A stretch of 64,000 nucleotides of DNA, taken from Colwellia sp. 1_MG-2023 (lineage in GTDB: Bacteria; Pseudomonadota; Gammaproteobacteria; Enterobacterales; Alteromonadaceae). Under the pieces are notes generated by a model. That model saw only the letters and a program-made list of their open reading frames with translations. It made no database searches and was not told the origin of the DNA. The stretch spans positions 156,411-220,410 of the forward strand of contig NZ_JAUOPE010000005.1 of NCBI RefSeq assembly GCF_030546755.1, given 5' to 3'. Positions 7,398 through 16,806 of this stretch are shown here, piece by piece (position 1 is the first letter of the stretch; the number at the start of each line of letters is the position of its first letter). Made by a program: the position numbers and the translations under genes.

Positions 7398-8854
7398 TGA
7401 ATAAATTTAAAAATATCAGAAGTTTAAGCGTGAAATACTGTGCGGGTATGTTAGCTCTTACAGTGCTAACTGCAAATTCTGCTGATATTCCTACTATTAC
7501 TTCTAGTTCAGCCTTAACTTTTGAGAAAGCTATCAAGTCTGCGCAGAAGAATGATCCATGGTTAACGGGAAATGTTCATAAGCAAAATGCTATTGAAGCG
7601 ATGAGTACAGCCGTAGGCACGTTACCAGATCCGAAAGTATCTATAGGGTTAGCCAATTTACCTACAGATGGCTTTGATTTTGGACAAGAGGGAATGACAC
7701 AAGCGAAAGTTGGCATATCTCAAATGTTTCCTCGTGGGGATACATTGTTGATTAAACGAGAACAACTCAAGATTGAAAGTGAATCATTCCCGTATCAACG
7801 AAAAGATCGAGAGTCCAAAGTAGCTGTTACTGTTGGTAGCCTTTGGTTGGATGCATACAGAGTTCAAGAAAGTATTGCTTTAATTGAAAAAAACAGAACA
7901 CTTTTTGAACAGTTAGCGGATGTTGCTGAAGCAAGTTATTCGTCTACTTTAGGTAAAACAAGGCAGCAAGATATTGTAAGAGCGCAATTGGAGCTTACAA
8001 GATTAGAAGATCGTTTAGATGTCTTAAGACAACAACAAAACCGCTTTGAAGGTATGTTGTCTCAATGGTTAACAGAGTTTTCTATAGAGAAAAGTTCTCA
8101 AAGTGAAACTTATGTAGACGATGATTTTAACCTTCATAATATCGTTTTGACTAAGCAATTACCTCAAATTGACCTAGTAAATAGCAATATAGTTCTTACA
8201 GATAGCTGGTTACGCCCTAGTGAACTGGCAAAGTATATTGCTAATCACCCTTCACTTGTCGCAGTTGAAAAGAAAATTAAATCAACAAAAACTGGAATTA
8301 AATTGGCAAAGCAAAAATACAAACCTGAGTGGGGAGTTAATGCTAGTTATGGTTACCGTGATGATGATCCAATGGGAAATAGTCGAGCGGACTTGTTCTC
8401 TGTAGGGGTTACTTTTGACTTGCCGCTTTTTACAGATAATAGACAGGACAAAGAAGTTAAGTCAGCTATTTCAAAAACAGAAGCTATAAAAACTGAAAAA
8501 TTATTATTGATGAGGAAATTGCTCGCATCATACTCCAGTGCAAAAGGGCGCTTACTTCGATTGAAAGATAGACAGAACTTATACAAAGACAAGCTACTGC
8601 CTCAAATCCATGATCAAGCTGAAGCTTCGCTAACAGCCTACACCAATGATGATGGTGACTTTGCCGAAGTAGTTCGCTCACGAATCGCTGTATTAAATGC
8701 GGAAATAGATGAGTTAACGCTTAATGTCGAAGAGCAGAAGTTATTACTAGAACTTAATTACCTTTTTATAGGCAGCAGAGAACCTGTCGTTAGTAACAAA
8801 AATATGAATTTATCAAATAATAGTGGTTTCACTGTTATTTCGGGAGAAGAATAA
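7397..8854 (+). CDS. cusC: Outer-membrane efflux channel of the Cus system (TolC/CusC family)
   Basis: 485 residues: signal peptide (LALTVLTANSADIP), then two repeats of the outer-membrane efflux fold made of long Gln/Leu/Ala-rich helices (for example LADVAEASYSSTLGKTRQQDIVRAQLELTRLEDRL) and short beta segments. It would form the outer-membrane and periplasmic tunnel of a tripartite pump with the next two genes. ATG overlaps the previous stop, and its own stop overlaps the adaptor gene's start. Confidence 0.9.
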   Translation: MNKFKNIRSLSVKYCAGMLALTVLTANSADIPTITSSSALTFEKAIKSAQKNDPWLTGNVHKQNAIEAMSTAVGTLPDPKVSIGLANLPTDGFDFGQEGMTQAKVGISQMFPRGDTLLIKREQLKIESESFPYQRKDRESKVAVTVGSLWLDAYRVQESIALIEKNRTLFEQLADVAEASYSSTLGKTRQQDIVRAQLELTRLEDRLDVLRQQQNRFEGMLSQWLTEFSIEKSSQSETYVDDDFNLHNIVLTKQLPQIDLVNSNIVLTDSWLRPSELAKYIANHPSLVAVEKKIKSTKTGIKLAKQKYKPEWGVNASYGYRDDDPMGNSRADLFSVGVTFDLPLFTDNRQDKEVKSAISKTEAIKTEKLLLMRKLLASYSSAKGRLLRLKDRQNLYKDKLLPQIHDQAEASLTAYTNDDGDFAEVVRSRIAVLNAEIDELTLNVEEQKLLLELNYLFIGSREPVVSNKNMNLSNNSGFTVISGEE

Positions 8855-10659
8855 TGAACAACAATATTAAGCCAATAGTAATTGGCATGGTTATCGGTGG
8901 CTTTTTAACATTTGGGGTTTATAGCTTTATGACCCCTACAAAGAGTGGAGAAGCAAGCTCTGTTGTAACGGCTGAAAATAAGCCGCTTTATTGGGTAGCT
9001 CCAATGGACGCGAACTACAAAAGAGATAAGCCAGGAAAATCACCAATGGGTATGGATTTGGTACCTGTATACGACGATGGTGGTAAAGGACCTGATGAAG
9101 GTCCCGGAACCATTCGTATCTCTCCTGATGTTGTAAATAACCTCGGTGTAAGAACGGCAATAGTTAGTTATAAATCATTACACACTGAAATAAATACCGT
9201 TGGATATGTTGCTTATGACGAAGATAAGTTAGTTCATATCCATCCACGTGTACAAGGATGGATTGAAAAACTATATGTTAAGGCTGTTGGAGATCCTGTT
9301 AAGAAAGGACAACCTCTTTATGAAATTTATTCCCCTGAATTAGTTAATGCTCAAGAAGAATTATTATTAGCGTTAGATCGTAAAAATAGTCGATTAATTA
9401 GTGCTGCTGAAAATCGATTGTCAGCACTACAACTTCCACAATCATCAATTGTAAAACTGAAGAAAACAAAGAAAGTACAGCAAACAATTACTTTTTATTC
9501 TCCACAAAATGGCGTGGTGGAAAATTTAAAAATACGTGAAGGATTCTTTGTTAAGCCAGGCTCTACCTTGATGTCAATTGGTGATTTATCGGAAGTATGG
9601 GTTGAAGCTGAGGTGTTTGAGCGTCAAGCGGGTCAAGTCAAAACAGGCACCCCAGTAACCATGACGCTTGATTACTTACCAGGAAAAACTTGGCAAGGAA
9701 AAGTTGATTATATTTACCCGACACTAGATGCAAAAACTCGCACCGTAAAAGTACGTCTTCGTTTTAAAAATGAAGAGGGTGAGTTCAAACCTAACATGTT
9801 TGCTCAAATTGCAATTCACACAACGGGTGATGAGCAAGTTTTGTTGATCCCTAAAGAAGCACTTATTAGAACAGGAAACCAAGATAGAGTTGTTCTCGCC
9901 CTTGGTGAGGGGAGTTTTAAATCAGTAGCTGTTTCTGTAGGGCGATACGATAGTGAAAGTGTTGAAATACTTGAAGGATTAAGTGACGGGGAAAAAGTGG
10001 TTAGTTCAGCACAGTTCTTATTAGATTCAGAGTCAAGTAAGTCTTCAGACTTCAAGCGTATGAATAGCGTTATTGCTGATGCAGATGATTCAGTACCTTC
10101 TTCAGTGTGGGTCTCGGCACAAATACAAAGTTTGATGGCTAATCACAAAATGTTGACATTAACTCACGATGCAATACCTGAGTGGGATTGGCCAGAAATG
10201 ACAATGGATTTCATTGCCAATGATTCAGTTGATTTCTCACAGCTTAACGAAGGTCTTAACTTACATGTAGAAGTGACTAAATCATCAAGCGGAGACTATC
10301 TGGTGACTAATATTCATGTCCCTGATGAAAGCTCTAACAATGATACAGCAATAGAGACAGATAGCGATGTAAGCTCTGCCACAGTAACAGGCACAATTAA
10401 CTCATTAATGATTGATCATGGGATGATCAATATTAGTCGTTCTGCTATTGAGAAATGGAGTAGACCTGCTGCAACGGTAGATTTTATTACCGCAGAAGGA
10501 GTAAGTTTATCACCGTTTGAACAAGGAATGGAGGTTAAGTTTACCTTTGAGATCCGTAACGGTAACTTTGTCATTGTTGAAATTTTTCAACTAATTGAGA
10601 GTGAAAAAGCTAATAGTTCTTCAAATGAAGAAACTGTTGTTGATCACTCAAACCACTAG
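8854..10659 (+). CDS. cusB: Cus periplasmic adaptor with metal-binding N-domain and two C-terminal CusF-like domains
   Basis: 601 residues. Order: N-terminal membrane anchor (about 7-28); heavy-metal-binding box (YWVAPMDANYKRDKPGKSPM, about 47-77); barrel-sandwich/lipoyl and hairpin region (about 110-230); beta-barrel and membrane-proximal domains to about 400; then two tandem CusF-like OB domains (about 420-500 and 505-590). The first has the full Cu(I) site: H438, W446, M449, M451 (WDWPEMTMDF). The second has lost it (R527, R537, A540, V542 in equivalent places). It links CusC to CusA and probably loads Cu(I). Fusion to two CusF modules replaces a free chaperone. Confidence 0.92.
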   Translation: MNNNIKPIVIGMVIGGFLTFGVYSFMTPTKSGEASSVVTAENKPLYWVAPMDANYKRDKPGKSPMGMDLVPVYDDGGKGPDEGPGTIRISPDVVNNLGVRTAIVSYKSLHTEINTVGYVAYDEDKLVHIHPRVQGWIEKLYVKAVGDPVKKGQPLYEIYSPELVNAQEELLLALDRKNSRLISAAENRLSALQLPQSSIVKLKKTKKVQQTITFYSPQNGVVENLKIREGFFVKPGSTLMSIGDLSEVWVEAEVFERQAGQVKTGTPVTMTLDYLPGKTWQGKVDYIYPTLDAKTRTVKVRLRFKNEEGEFKPNMFAQIAIHTTGDEQVLLIPKEALIRTGNQDRVVLALGEGSFKSVAVSVGRYDSESVEILEGLSDGEKVVSSAQFLLDSESSKSSDFKRMNSVIADADDSVPSSVWVSAQIQSLMANHKMLTLTHDAIPEWDWPEMTMDFIANDSVDFSQLNEGLNLHVEVTKSSSGDYLVTNIHVPDESSNNDTAIETDSDVSSATVTGTINSLMIDHGMINISRSAIEKWSRPAATVDFITAEGVSLSPFEQGMEVKFTFEIRNGNFVIVEIFQLIESEKANSSSNEETVVDHSNH

Positions 10660-10677
10660 TGTAGGAGTATACTACTA

Positions 10678-13600
10678 ATGATTGCTTCTATAATTCGTTG
10701 GTCAGTTGGTAATCGGTTTTTCGTATTACTGGCGACATTCTTATTGGTTGGCGTAGGTTTGTACTCAATCAACAAAACCCCTATTGATGCACTACCAGAT
10801 TTATCTGATGTGCAAGTGATAATTAAGACAAGTTACCCTGGTCAAGCACCACAAGTGGTTGAAGACCAAGTGACGTACCCTATGACTACAGCAATGCTTT
10901 CTGTACCAGGCGCTGTTACCGTAAGAGGGTATTCTTTCTTTGGTGACTCTTATGTCTATGTCATCTTTGATGAAGATACTGATTTATATTGGGCACGTTC
11001 CAGAGTGCTTGAATATTTGAGTCAAGTAGCACCAAGCTTACCGAGTGAGGCAAGACCACAATTAGGCCCCGATGCTACGGGAGTTGGCTGGGTATATTTA
11101 TATGCTTTAGTGGATAAAACAGGCCAACATGACTTAAGCCAATTACGTAGTATTCAAGACTGGTTTTTAAAATTTGAACTACAAACTGTGCCTGGTGTTT
11201 CTGAAGTTGCAGCACTTGGTGGAATGGTTAAGCAATATCAAGTAAGAGTCAATCCAGATAAATTAAGAGCATTTGGTATTCCTTTATCGTTAATTCAAAC
11301 AGCGATAAAGCAGGGCAACCAGGAAATAGGTGCCTCAGTTGTAGAGATGGCTGAAGCAGAATACATGGTTCGAGCAACAGGTTATTTAAAAAATGTTGAT
11401 GATTTAGAAAATATCCCCTTGGGGGTTAACCAAAATGGTACACCACTACTGTTGAAAGATGTTGCCGAAATTGGTACTGGACCACAAATGCGCCGTGGTA
11501 TCGCCGAACTTAACGGAGAAGGTGAAACCGTAGGCGGTATCGTAGTCATGCGCTTTGGTGAAAATGCTCAACAAGTGATAAATGGTGTTAAAGATAAGCT
11601 TGAACAACTTAAAAAAGGTTTACCTGACGGTGTTGAAATTGTTCCTGTTTATGATAGATCTGCGTTAATTGAAAGGGCAGTAGATAATCTATCTTATAAA
11701 TTACTAGAAGAATTCGGTGTTGTTGCTCTTGTATGCATAATTTTCTTATTTCACGTGCGTTCATCTTTAGTGGCAATTTTTAGTATTCCTGTTGGAATAT
11801 TAACAGCTTTTGCTGTGATGCATTGGCAAGGGCTGAATGCCAATATTATGTCATTAGGTGGTATTGCCATTGCTATTGGCGCAATGGTTGATGGTGCAAT
11901 TGTCATGATTGAAAACATGCATAAACATATGGAGAAAACACCATTAACTAAAGAAAACCGATGGCAAATTGTAATTGAATCAGCAAGTGAAGTAGGTCCA
12001 GCATTATTTTTTACATTACTGATCATTACCGTTAGTTTTGTTCCTGTGTTTACCTTAGAAGCTCAGGAAGGCCGAATGTTTGCTCCTCTTGCTTTTACTA
12101 AAACTTATGCAATGGCTGCATCAGCGGCACTTGCTATTACCTTAGTGCCAGTTTTAATGGGGTACTTTATCCGAGGTAAAGTACTTCCTGAGCATAAGAA
12201 CCCGGTAAATAAGGGGTTAACTTATATTTATATGCCAGCCTTGAAGGCTGTTTTACGTTTTCCAAAATCAACCATTTTAGCCGCTTTAGCTGTTCTTGCT
12301 GTTGGTATTTATCCACTTGATAAGATTGGTAGTGAATTTATTCCACCGCTTGATGAGGGTGACTTAATGTATATGCCTACCACGTACCCTGGTATTTCTA
12401 TAGGTCAAGCAAGGCAGTTATTGCAACAAACAGACAAGCTAATTAAAACGATTCCTGAAGTAGAGACTGTGTTTGGTAAAGTTGGCCGTGCTGAAACTGC
12501 AACAGATCCTGCGCCATTGACAATGATTGAAAGCTTTATTCAATTAAAACCCAAGGAAGAGTGGCGTGAAGGCGTTACTACGGAAAGCTTAAAAAAAGAA
12601 CTGGATACTTTAGTTAAATTGCCTGGTGTAACCAATGCGTGGGTAATGCCTATAAAAACACGTATTGATATGTTAGCAACAGGGATTAAGACCCCTGTTG
12701 GAATTAAAGTAGCGGGACCTGACTTATCAGTAATTCAAGATATTGGTAAACAATTAGAAGAAGTCTTGAAAGATGTTCAGGGTACTGCATCTGTTTACTC
12801 TGAACGGGTTGCGGGTGGTCGTTACGTTAAAGTTGATATTCATCGTGCAAAAGCGGCTCGTTATGGTTTAAATATTGCTGAAATTCAACAAGTGGTTGCT
12901 ACGGCTATTGGAGGGATGAATGTTACTAAAACTGTTGAAGGGTTGGAACGCTACCCTGTGAACTTACGTTACCCGCAGGATTATCGTAACTCTCCAGAGC
13001 AACTTTCTTTATTACCGATTGTTACGCCTAATGGTCAAAGGATTTCATTAGGCGATGTTGCTCATGTCTTTATTGAAGATGGGCCTCCGGGTATTAAGTC
13101 AGAAAATGCACGATTAAATGGTTGGGCATTTGTTGATATTGAAGGGGTAGATGTAGGAACTTACGTTGTTGAGGCAAAAAAGGTTGTCGCAGACAAGTTA
13201 CAGCTACCATCTGGCTACTCAATAAATTGGGCGGGCCAATATGAATATATGGAACGCGCAAAAGCCAAATTAACTTACGTTGTACCATTAACGCTTTTCA
13301 TTATCATTATTCTATTGTATCTAAACTTTAGAAACTTCATTGAAGTTGCAATGATTATGGGAACTTTACCACTTGCTATGGTTGGTAGTATCTGGTTGAT
13401 GTATCTCGAAGGGTATAACTTTTCAGTTGCTGTTGGTGTCGGTTTTATTGCGTTAGCGGGAGTTGCTGTAGAGATAGGCGTCATAATGTTGGTTTATTTA
13501 AATCAAGCCTATAAAGAAATGATTACGGATCATCAAGAAAGAGCTATTTCAACCTCTAAAGCTGATGTACTTCAAGCAGTGTTACATGGTGCTGGCTTAC

Positions 13601-14568
13601 GAGTTCGTCCAGTAATGATGACCGCTGGTACAGTCATTGTTGGTTTATTGCCTATTTTATATGGTACAGGTACTGGCTCAGAAGTGATGAGTCGTATAGC
13701 TGCGCCTATGGTGGGAGGTATGTTTAGTGCCGTTATTTTGACCTTATTGGTTTTACCAGCACTATTTTATTTATGGCGTGCTAACTCATTAGAAGACAAT
13801 GATAAAACTAAAAAGAAGCCATTTAGCTTATTAAAAAGTAGCCGTAAATATCATAAATGGTTAATGCTGTTTTTAGGTTCGCAATTTGTTATTTGGTCTG
13901 TTACAGGGGCTTATATGGTGTTTTTTGATATTGATTATATTCATGGTGATACCTTGGTAAAGAACCATCAAACTAAAATTAATACAAATAACATTAATTT
14001 GTCGTTAAAAGACATCAAGAAAATCTATCCGGACGCTGAAAAAGTTAGCCTTGGTAAGTTTATTGATAAAGAAGTTTACCGCTTTACGGTTAAAAATGGA
14101 GATAAAGAAGAGTTTTATTTGCTTGATGCAAGTAATGGCGAGTTATTAACACCATTAAATAAATCTTTGGCTATTAAAGCAGCAAAACATTCATTTACAG
14201 GTAGTGATGAAGTGGCAAGTGTAGAGTTGATCACAGACAATCCTCCTTTTGAATTAAGTAGGAGGGTGCATAATGCACTGCCTGCATGGAGAGTCAATTT
14301 TACTGACTTAGGAAGTCCATCCATATATATATCAGCAACGAACGGCAATTTACTAGCAAAGAGACATGAGTTCTGGCGTATTTTTGATTGGATGTTTAGG
14401 TTTCATGCGATGGATTATGAGAAAGGCGAAATTGATAATTCCTTACTTTTTTGGGTGACTTTATTCAGTATATTAGCCGCCCTAGCAGGTTTGGTATTAA
14501 CGTATTTTAGAGTATTTAAGCCATCTAAACTTGATGATGAATTATTGCTTAATGGGGAGGCTAAATAA
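10678..14568 (+). CDS. cusA: CusA-type RND copper/silver pump fused to a C-terminal TM-PepSY-TM module
   Basis: 1296 residues. Residues 1 to about 1038 are a complete HME-RND pump: NKTPIDALPDLSDVQV start, TM4 motif GGIAIAIGAMVDGAIVMIEN, and GVGFIALAGVAVEIGVIML. After a charged linker (about 1040-1055) comes an extra module: a membrane helix (KYHKWLMLFLGSQFVIWSVTGAYMVFF, H1059), a periplasmic PepSY-like region (about 1090-1225), RFHAMDY (H1243) and a last helix. Ordinary CusA ends near residue 1045. The frame is continuous with no sign of frameshift. The stop overlaps the next ATG, whose protein starts with a matching module. Role of the extension: probably redox or heme handling (inference). 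Confidence 0.93.
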   Translation: MIASIIRWSVGNRFFVLLATFLLVGVGLYSINKTPIDALPDLSDVQVIIKTSYPGQAPQVVEDQVTYPMTTAMLSVPGAVTVRGYSFFGDSYVYVIFDEDTDLYWARSRVLEYLSQVAPSLPSEARPQLGPDATGVGWVYLYALVDKTGQHDLSQLRSIQDWFLKFELQTVPGVSEVAALGGMVKQYQVRVNPDKLRAFGIPLSLIQTAIKQGNQEIGASVVEMAEAEYMVRATGYLKNVDDLENIPLGVNQNGTPLLLKDVAEIGTGPQMRRGIAELNGEGETVGGIVVMRFGENAQQVINGVKDKLEQLKKGLPDGVEIVPVYDRSALIERAVDNLSYKLLEEFGVVALVCIIFLFHVRSSLVAIFSIPVGILTAFAVMHWQGLNANIMSLGGIAIAIGAMVDGAIVMIENMHKHMEKTPLTKENRWQIVIESASEVGPALFFTLLIITVSFVPVFTLEAQEGRMFAPLAFTKTYAMAASAALAITLVPVLMGYFIRGKVLPEHKNPVNKGLTYIYMPALKAVLRFPKSTILAALAVLAVGIYPLDKIGSEFIPPLDEGDLMYMPTTYPGISIGQARQLLQQTDKLIKTIPEVETVFGKVGRAETATDPAPLTMIESFIQLKPKEEWREGVTTESLKKELDTLVKLPGVTNAWVMPIKTRIDMLATGIKTPVGIKVAGPDLSVIQDIGKQLEEVLKDVQGTASVYSERVAGGRYVKVDIHRAKAARYGLNIAEIQQVVATAIGGMNVTKTVEGLERYPVNLRYPQDYRNSPEQLSLLPIVTPNGQRISLGDVAHVFIEDGPPGIKSENARLNGWAFVDIEGVDVGTYVVEAKKVVADKLQLPSGYSINWAGQYEYMERAKAKLTYVVPLTLFIIIILLYLNFRNFIEVAMIMGTLPLAMVGSIWLMYLEGYNFSVAVGVGFIALAGVAVEIGVIMLVYLNQAYKEMITDHQERAISTSKADVLQAVLHGAGLRVRPVMMTAGTVIVGLLPILYGTGTGSEVMSRIAAPMVGGMFSAVILTLLVLPALFYLWRANSLEDNDKTKKKPFSLLKSSRKYHKWLMLFLGSQFVIWSVTGAYMVFFDIDYIHGDTLVKNHQTKINTNNINLSLKDIKKIYPDAEKVSLGKFIDKEVYRFTVKNGDKEEFYLLDASNGELLTPLNKSLAIKAAKHSFTGSDEVASVELITDNPPFELSRRVHNALPAWRVNFTDLGSPSIYISATNGNLLAKRHEFWRIFDWMFRFHAMDYEKGEIDNSLLFWVTLFSILAALAGLVLTYFRVFKPSKLDDELLLNGEAK

Positions 14569-16409
14569 TGATTTTAATTAGAAAGATACATAAATGGGCT
14601 TCTGTGATAGTTGGCATTCAGTTTTTATTATGGTTGTTGAGTGGCATTTATTTTAACTTAATGGATCATACCAAAGCTGCGGGTCATACGTATAGAAGTC
14701 ATGCGCACCATCAGACTGAAGTTAATAATAACAACTTTATTGATTTAAAGGAGGTATTGAATAATTTTAAACCTGCAATCTCAATAGAGCCTACCTATAT
14801 ATTAGGGCAAGCATACTATTTATTAACTCATCAAAAAGGGCTATATAAAAACTTTAAAAATCGTTATAGCTTAGTTAATGCATTAACTGGTGATAAAGTG
14901 GTTATAGATAGCACTTTAGCATTAGAAATTGCAAAACAATCGTATAATGGGCCAAGTGATACTAGCTCAATTAAACTCCTTCACCCGCCTATAGAAGACT
15001 TTCCAAAACAGAAGAATGCCGCCTGGCAAATAAACTTTGTTAACGATATTAATACAAGCGTATACATTGAGGCTGAATCAGGGCGATTAGTTGGTCATAG
15101 TGATGATCATAAACGCTTTGCTGGGATCTTTTTTATGCTGCATTTCATGGATTATGCTAATGAAGGAAGCTTTAATAATATTCAAATAATATTGTTCGCT
15201 TTTATTACGCTTTGGTTATCGTTCAGTGGACTTATTTGGACAGTAGATCTTGGCTTGCGTGGACAATATAGAATTAAATATTTTTCTAAATCACAAGGGG
15301 TTAAGCTATTTGACAAAAACCAAAAAAGTATGGGCACTGTAATACTATCTAACCATACTAACCTACTAGATGGGCTTATTGAGCATGATATTGCATTACC
15401 TTCAACTTGTGGTGGGGGAGGAACTTGTGGTCGTTGTAGAGTAATGATAAACCCTATGCTTAAATCAACATCAGCAGATCACGTACATTTTAGTGATAAA
15501 GAGTTACAGCAAGGTTATCGTTTAGCTTGTCAGCATTTTAGTACGGATGTAGAACATATGACTTTAATGGATGTGACGGAAGCTAAAAAACATACCTTAG
15601 TATTATCTGAAAGTCGTTTTTTAACTCCTTTTATGAAAGAGTTACGTTTTAAAGTACTAGGTGAAGTTCCTATATCTTATAAAGCTGGTGCATTTATGCG
15701 ATTTTTTATTCCAGCAGGAAAAGGTGTCTCAATTCCACTAAATCTGCCTGAACATTTAAAAGCTAATTGGCACCATATAGAACAATTAGAGTATGAACAT
15801 CTTGCATGTACACGTAGCTATTCATTAGCAGAGTCACCATTGGTCACGGATGAGTTAGTTTTTACAATTAAAATACAAACGGCCCCACAACATAAAACTT
15901 TACCGGGTGTTGGTTCTAGTTATTTATGTAACATGGCTGAAGGCACATCAATAGAGGCTATCGGACCTTTTGAAGAGTTTTTTGCTAAGAAAAATAGCCA
16001 AAAAACTATGGTTCTATTAGGTGCTGGCTCAGGAATGGCACCTCTAAAATCATTAATCGAAGAGCAAGTGGCTATAAAAAACATAGAAAATATTAATTTA
16101 AGAAATATTCATTTCTTCTATGGAGCACGCTCAGAAGATGATTTGCTTTATGCTGATGAGTTTTACCGATTCGCAGAAAATAATGAGAGTTTTCATTATT
16201 ATCCAACTCTTTCGAAGCCTAGTGATGATTGGTTGGGAGCAACTGGCTATGCACAAGAAATTTTATCACTAAATTTTGAAACATTAGGACACATTGACGA
16301 CTTAGAGTTTTATTTATGTGGGCCTAAAAATATGATGACAGAAACAATTAACTTCTTAAAAGCGAAGGGCGTTAAAGACAGCGCAATAGCTTTTGATGAT
16401 TTTACCTAA
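14568..16409 (+). CDS. PepSY-membrane / ferredoxin / FAD-NAD(P)H oxidoreductase (NqrF-like tail)
   Basis: 613 residues in three parts. Residues 1-225: helix with IHKW (H8), periplasmic PepSY-like region, MLHFMDY (H192) and a second helix, mirroring the CusA extension. About 245-345: plant-type 2Fe-2S ferredoxin, CGGGGTCGRC (C281, C287, C290) plus C321. About 350-613: ferredoxin reductase with the FAD motif RSYSLAESP, NAD(P) loop GAGSGMAPLKS and terminal CGPKNM, as in NqrF. Electrons could pass from cytoplasmic NAD(P)H through FAD and FeS to the membrane. PepSY-TM proteins such as FpvG reduce metals in the periplasm, so a cupric reductase is a reasonable inference. Confidence 0.9.
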   Translation: MILIRKIHKWASVIVGIQFLLWLLSGIYFNLMDHTKAAGHTYRSHAHHQTEVNNNNFIDLKEVLNNFKPAISIEPTYILGQAYYLLTHQKGLYKNFKNRYSLVNALTGDKVVIDSTLALEIAKQSYNGPSDTSSIKLLHPPIEDFPKQKNAAWQINFVNDINTSVYIEAESGRLVGHSDDHKRFAGIFFMLHFMDYANEGSFNNIQIILFAFITLWLSFSGLIWTVDLGLRGQYRIKYFSKSQGVKLFDKNQKSMGTVILSNHTNLLDGLIEHDIALPSTCGGGGTCGRCRVMINPMLKSTSADHVHFSDKELQQGYRLACQHFSTDVEHMTLMDVTEAKKHTLVLSESRFLTPFMKELRFKVLGEVPISYKAGAFMRFFIPAGKGVSIPLNLPEHLKANWHHIEQLEYEHLACTRSYSLAESPLVTDELVFTIKIQTAPQHKTLPGVGSSYLCNMAEGTSIEAIGPFEEFFAKKNSQKTMVLLGAGSGMAPLKSLIEEQVAIKNIENINLRNIHFFYGARSEDDLLYADEFYRFAENNESFHYYPTLSKPSDDWLGATGYAQEILSLNFETLGHIDDLEFYLCGPKNMMTETINFLKAKGVKDSAIAFDDFT

Positions 16410-16431
16410 ACACTTTTAACTGGAGAAAAAA

Positions 16432-16746
16432 ATGAAAAATTTTAGAAAAGTTGCTTTTATAGTAATACCTGCAATTACTTTATCAATTAGCGCAACTGCA
16501 CATGATCCAAAACTACATGTAAAAAAAGCAGAAAAAGCTGATTGTAGCAAAATGGACCACAGCAAAATGGATATGAAAGATCCAGTTGCTATTGCCATGA
16601 TGAAAAAATGTATGAAGCAAGCTGAGAAATCAAAAGGAAAGATGGACCATAGCAAAATGGATCACAGTAAAATGGATCACAGCAAAATGAAAAAAGATGA
16701 GCATAAAACAAAAAAGAAAGATGATCAAAACGAGCATAATCATTAA
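16432..16746 (+). CDS. Periplasmic Met/His-repeat copper-binding protein
   Basis: 104 residues: signal peptide (VIPAITLSISATA), then a Lys-rich chain with a repeated KMDHSKMDHSKMDH pattern and a His-rich end (NEHNH). The repeat spacing (M-D-H-S-K) resembles copper-sponge sequences of PcoE/SilE/CopG-like proteins, although the family is not the same. It starts 22 bases after the oxidoreductase stop with GGAG upstream. Probably buffers periplasmic Cu(I)/Ag(I). Confidence 0.8.
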   Translation: MKNFRKVAFIVIPAITLSISATAHDPKLHVKKAEKADCSKMDHSKMDMKDPVAIAMMKKCMKQAEKSKGKMDHSKMDHSKMDHSKMKKDEHKTKKKDDQNEHNH

Positions 16747-16757
16747 TTAACTTTATT

Positions 16758-16785
16758 AGTCACTTAATACTTGTGTTAAGTGACT
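16758..16785 (+). terminator. Perfect 10-bp hairpin between the copper-binding gene and the cytochrome gene
   Basis: AGTCACTTAA and TTAAGTGACT flank an 8-nt loop. Only a weak T tract follows (TCTGTCTC), so this may be an attenuator or mRNA-stabilising stem that lets the upstream genes be expressed more than those downstream. It overlaps a possible GTG start at 16780, arguing against that start. Confidence 0.5.
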
Positions 16786-16806
16786 TCTGTCTCAAAAGGA
16801 AAGCGT

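Noticed and set aside
16780-16806. Upstream GTG start for the cytochrome c gene
   Set aside because: It lies inside a hairpin stem and lacks a ribosome-binding site, while ATG 16807 has AAGGA and a proper signal helix.
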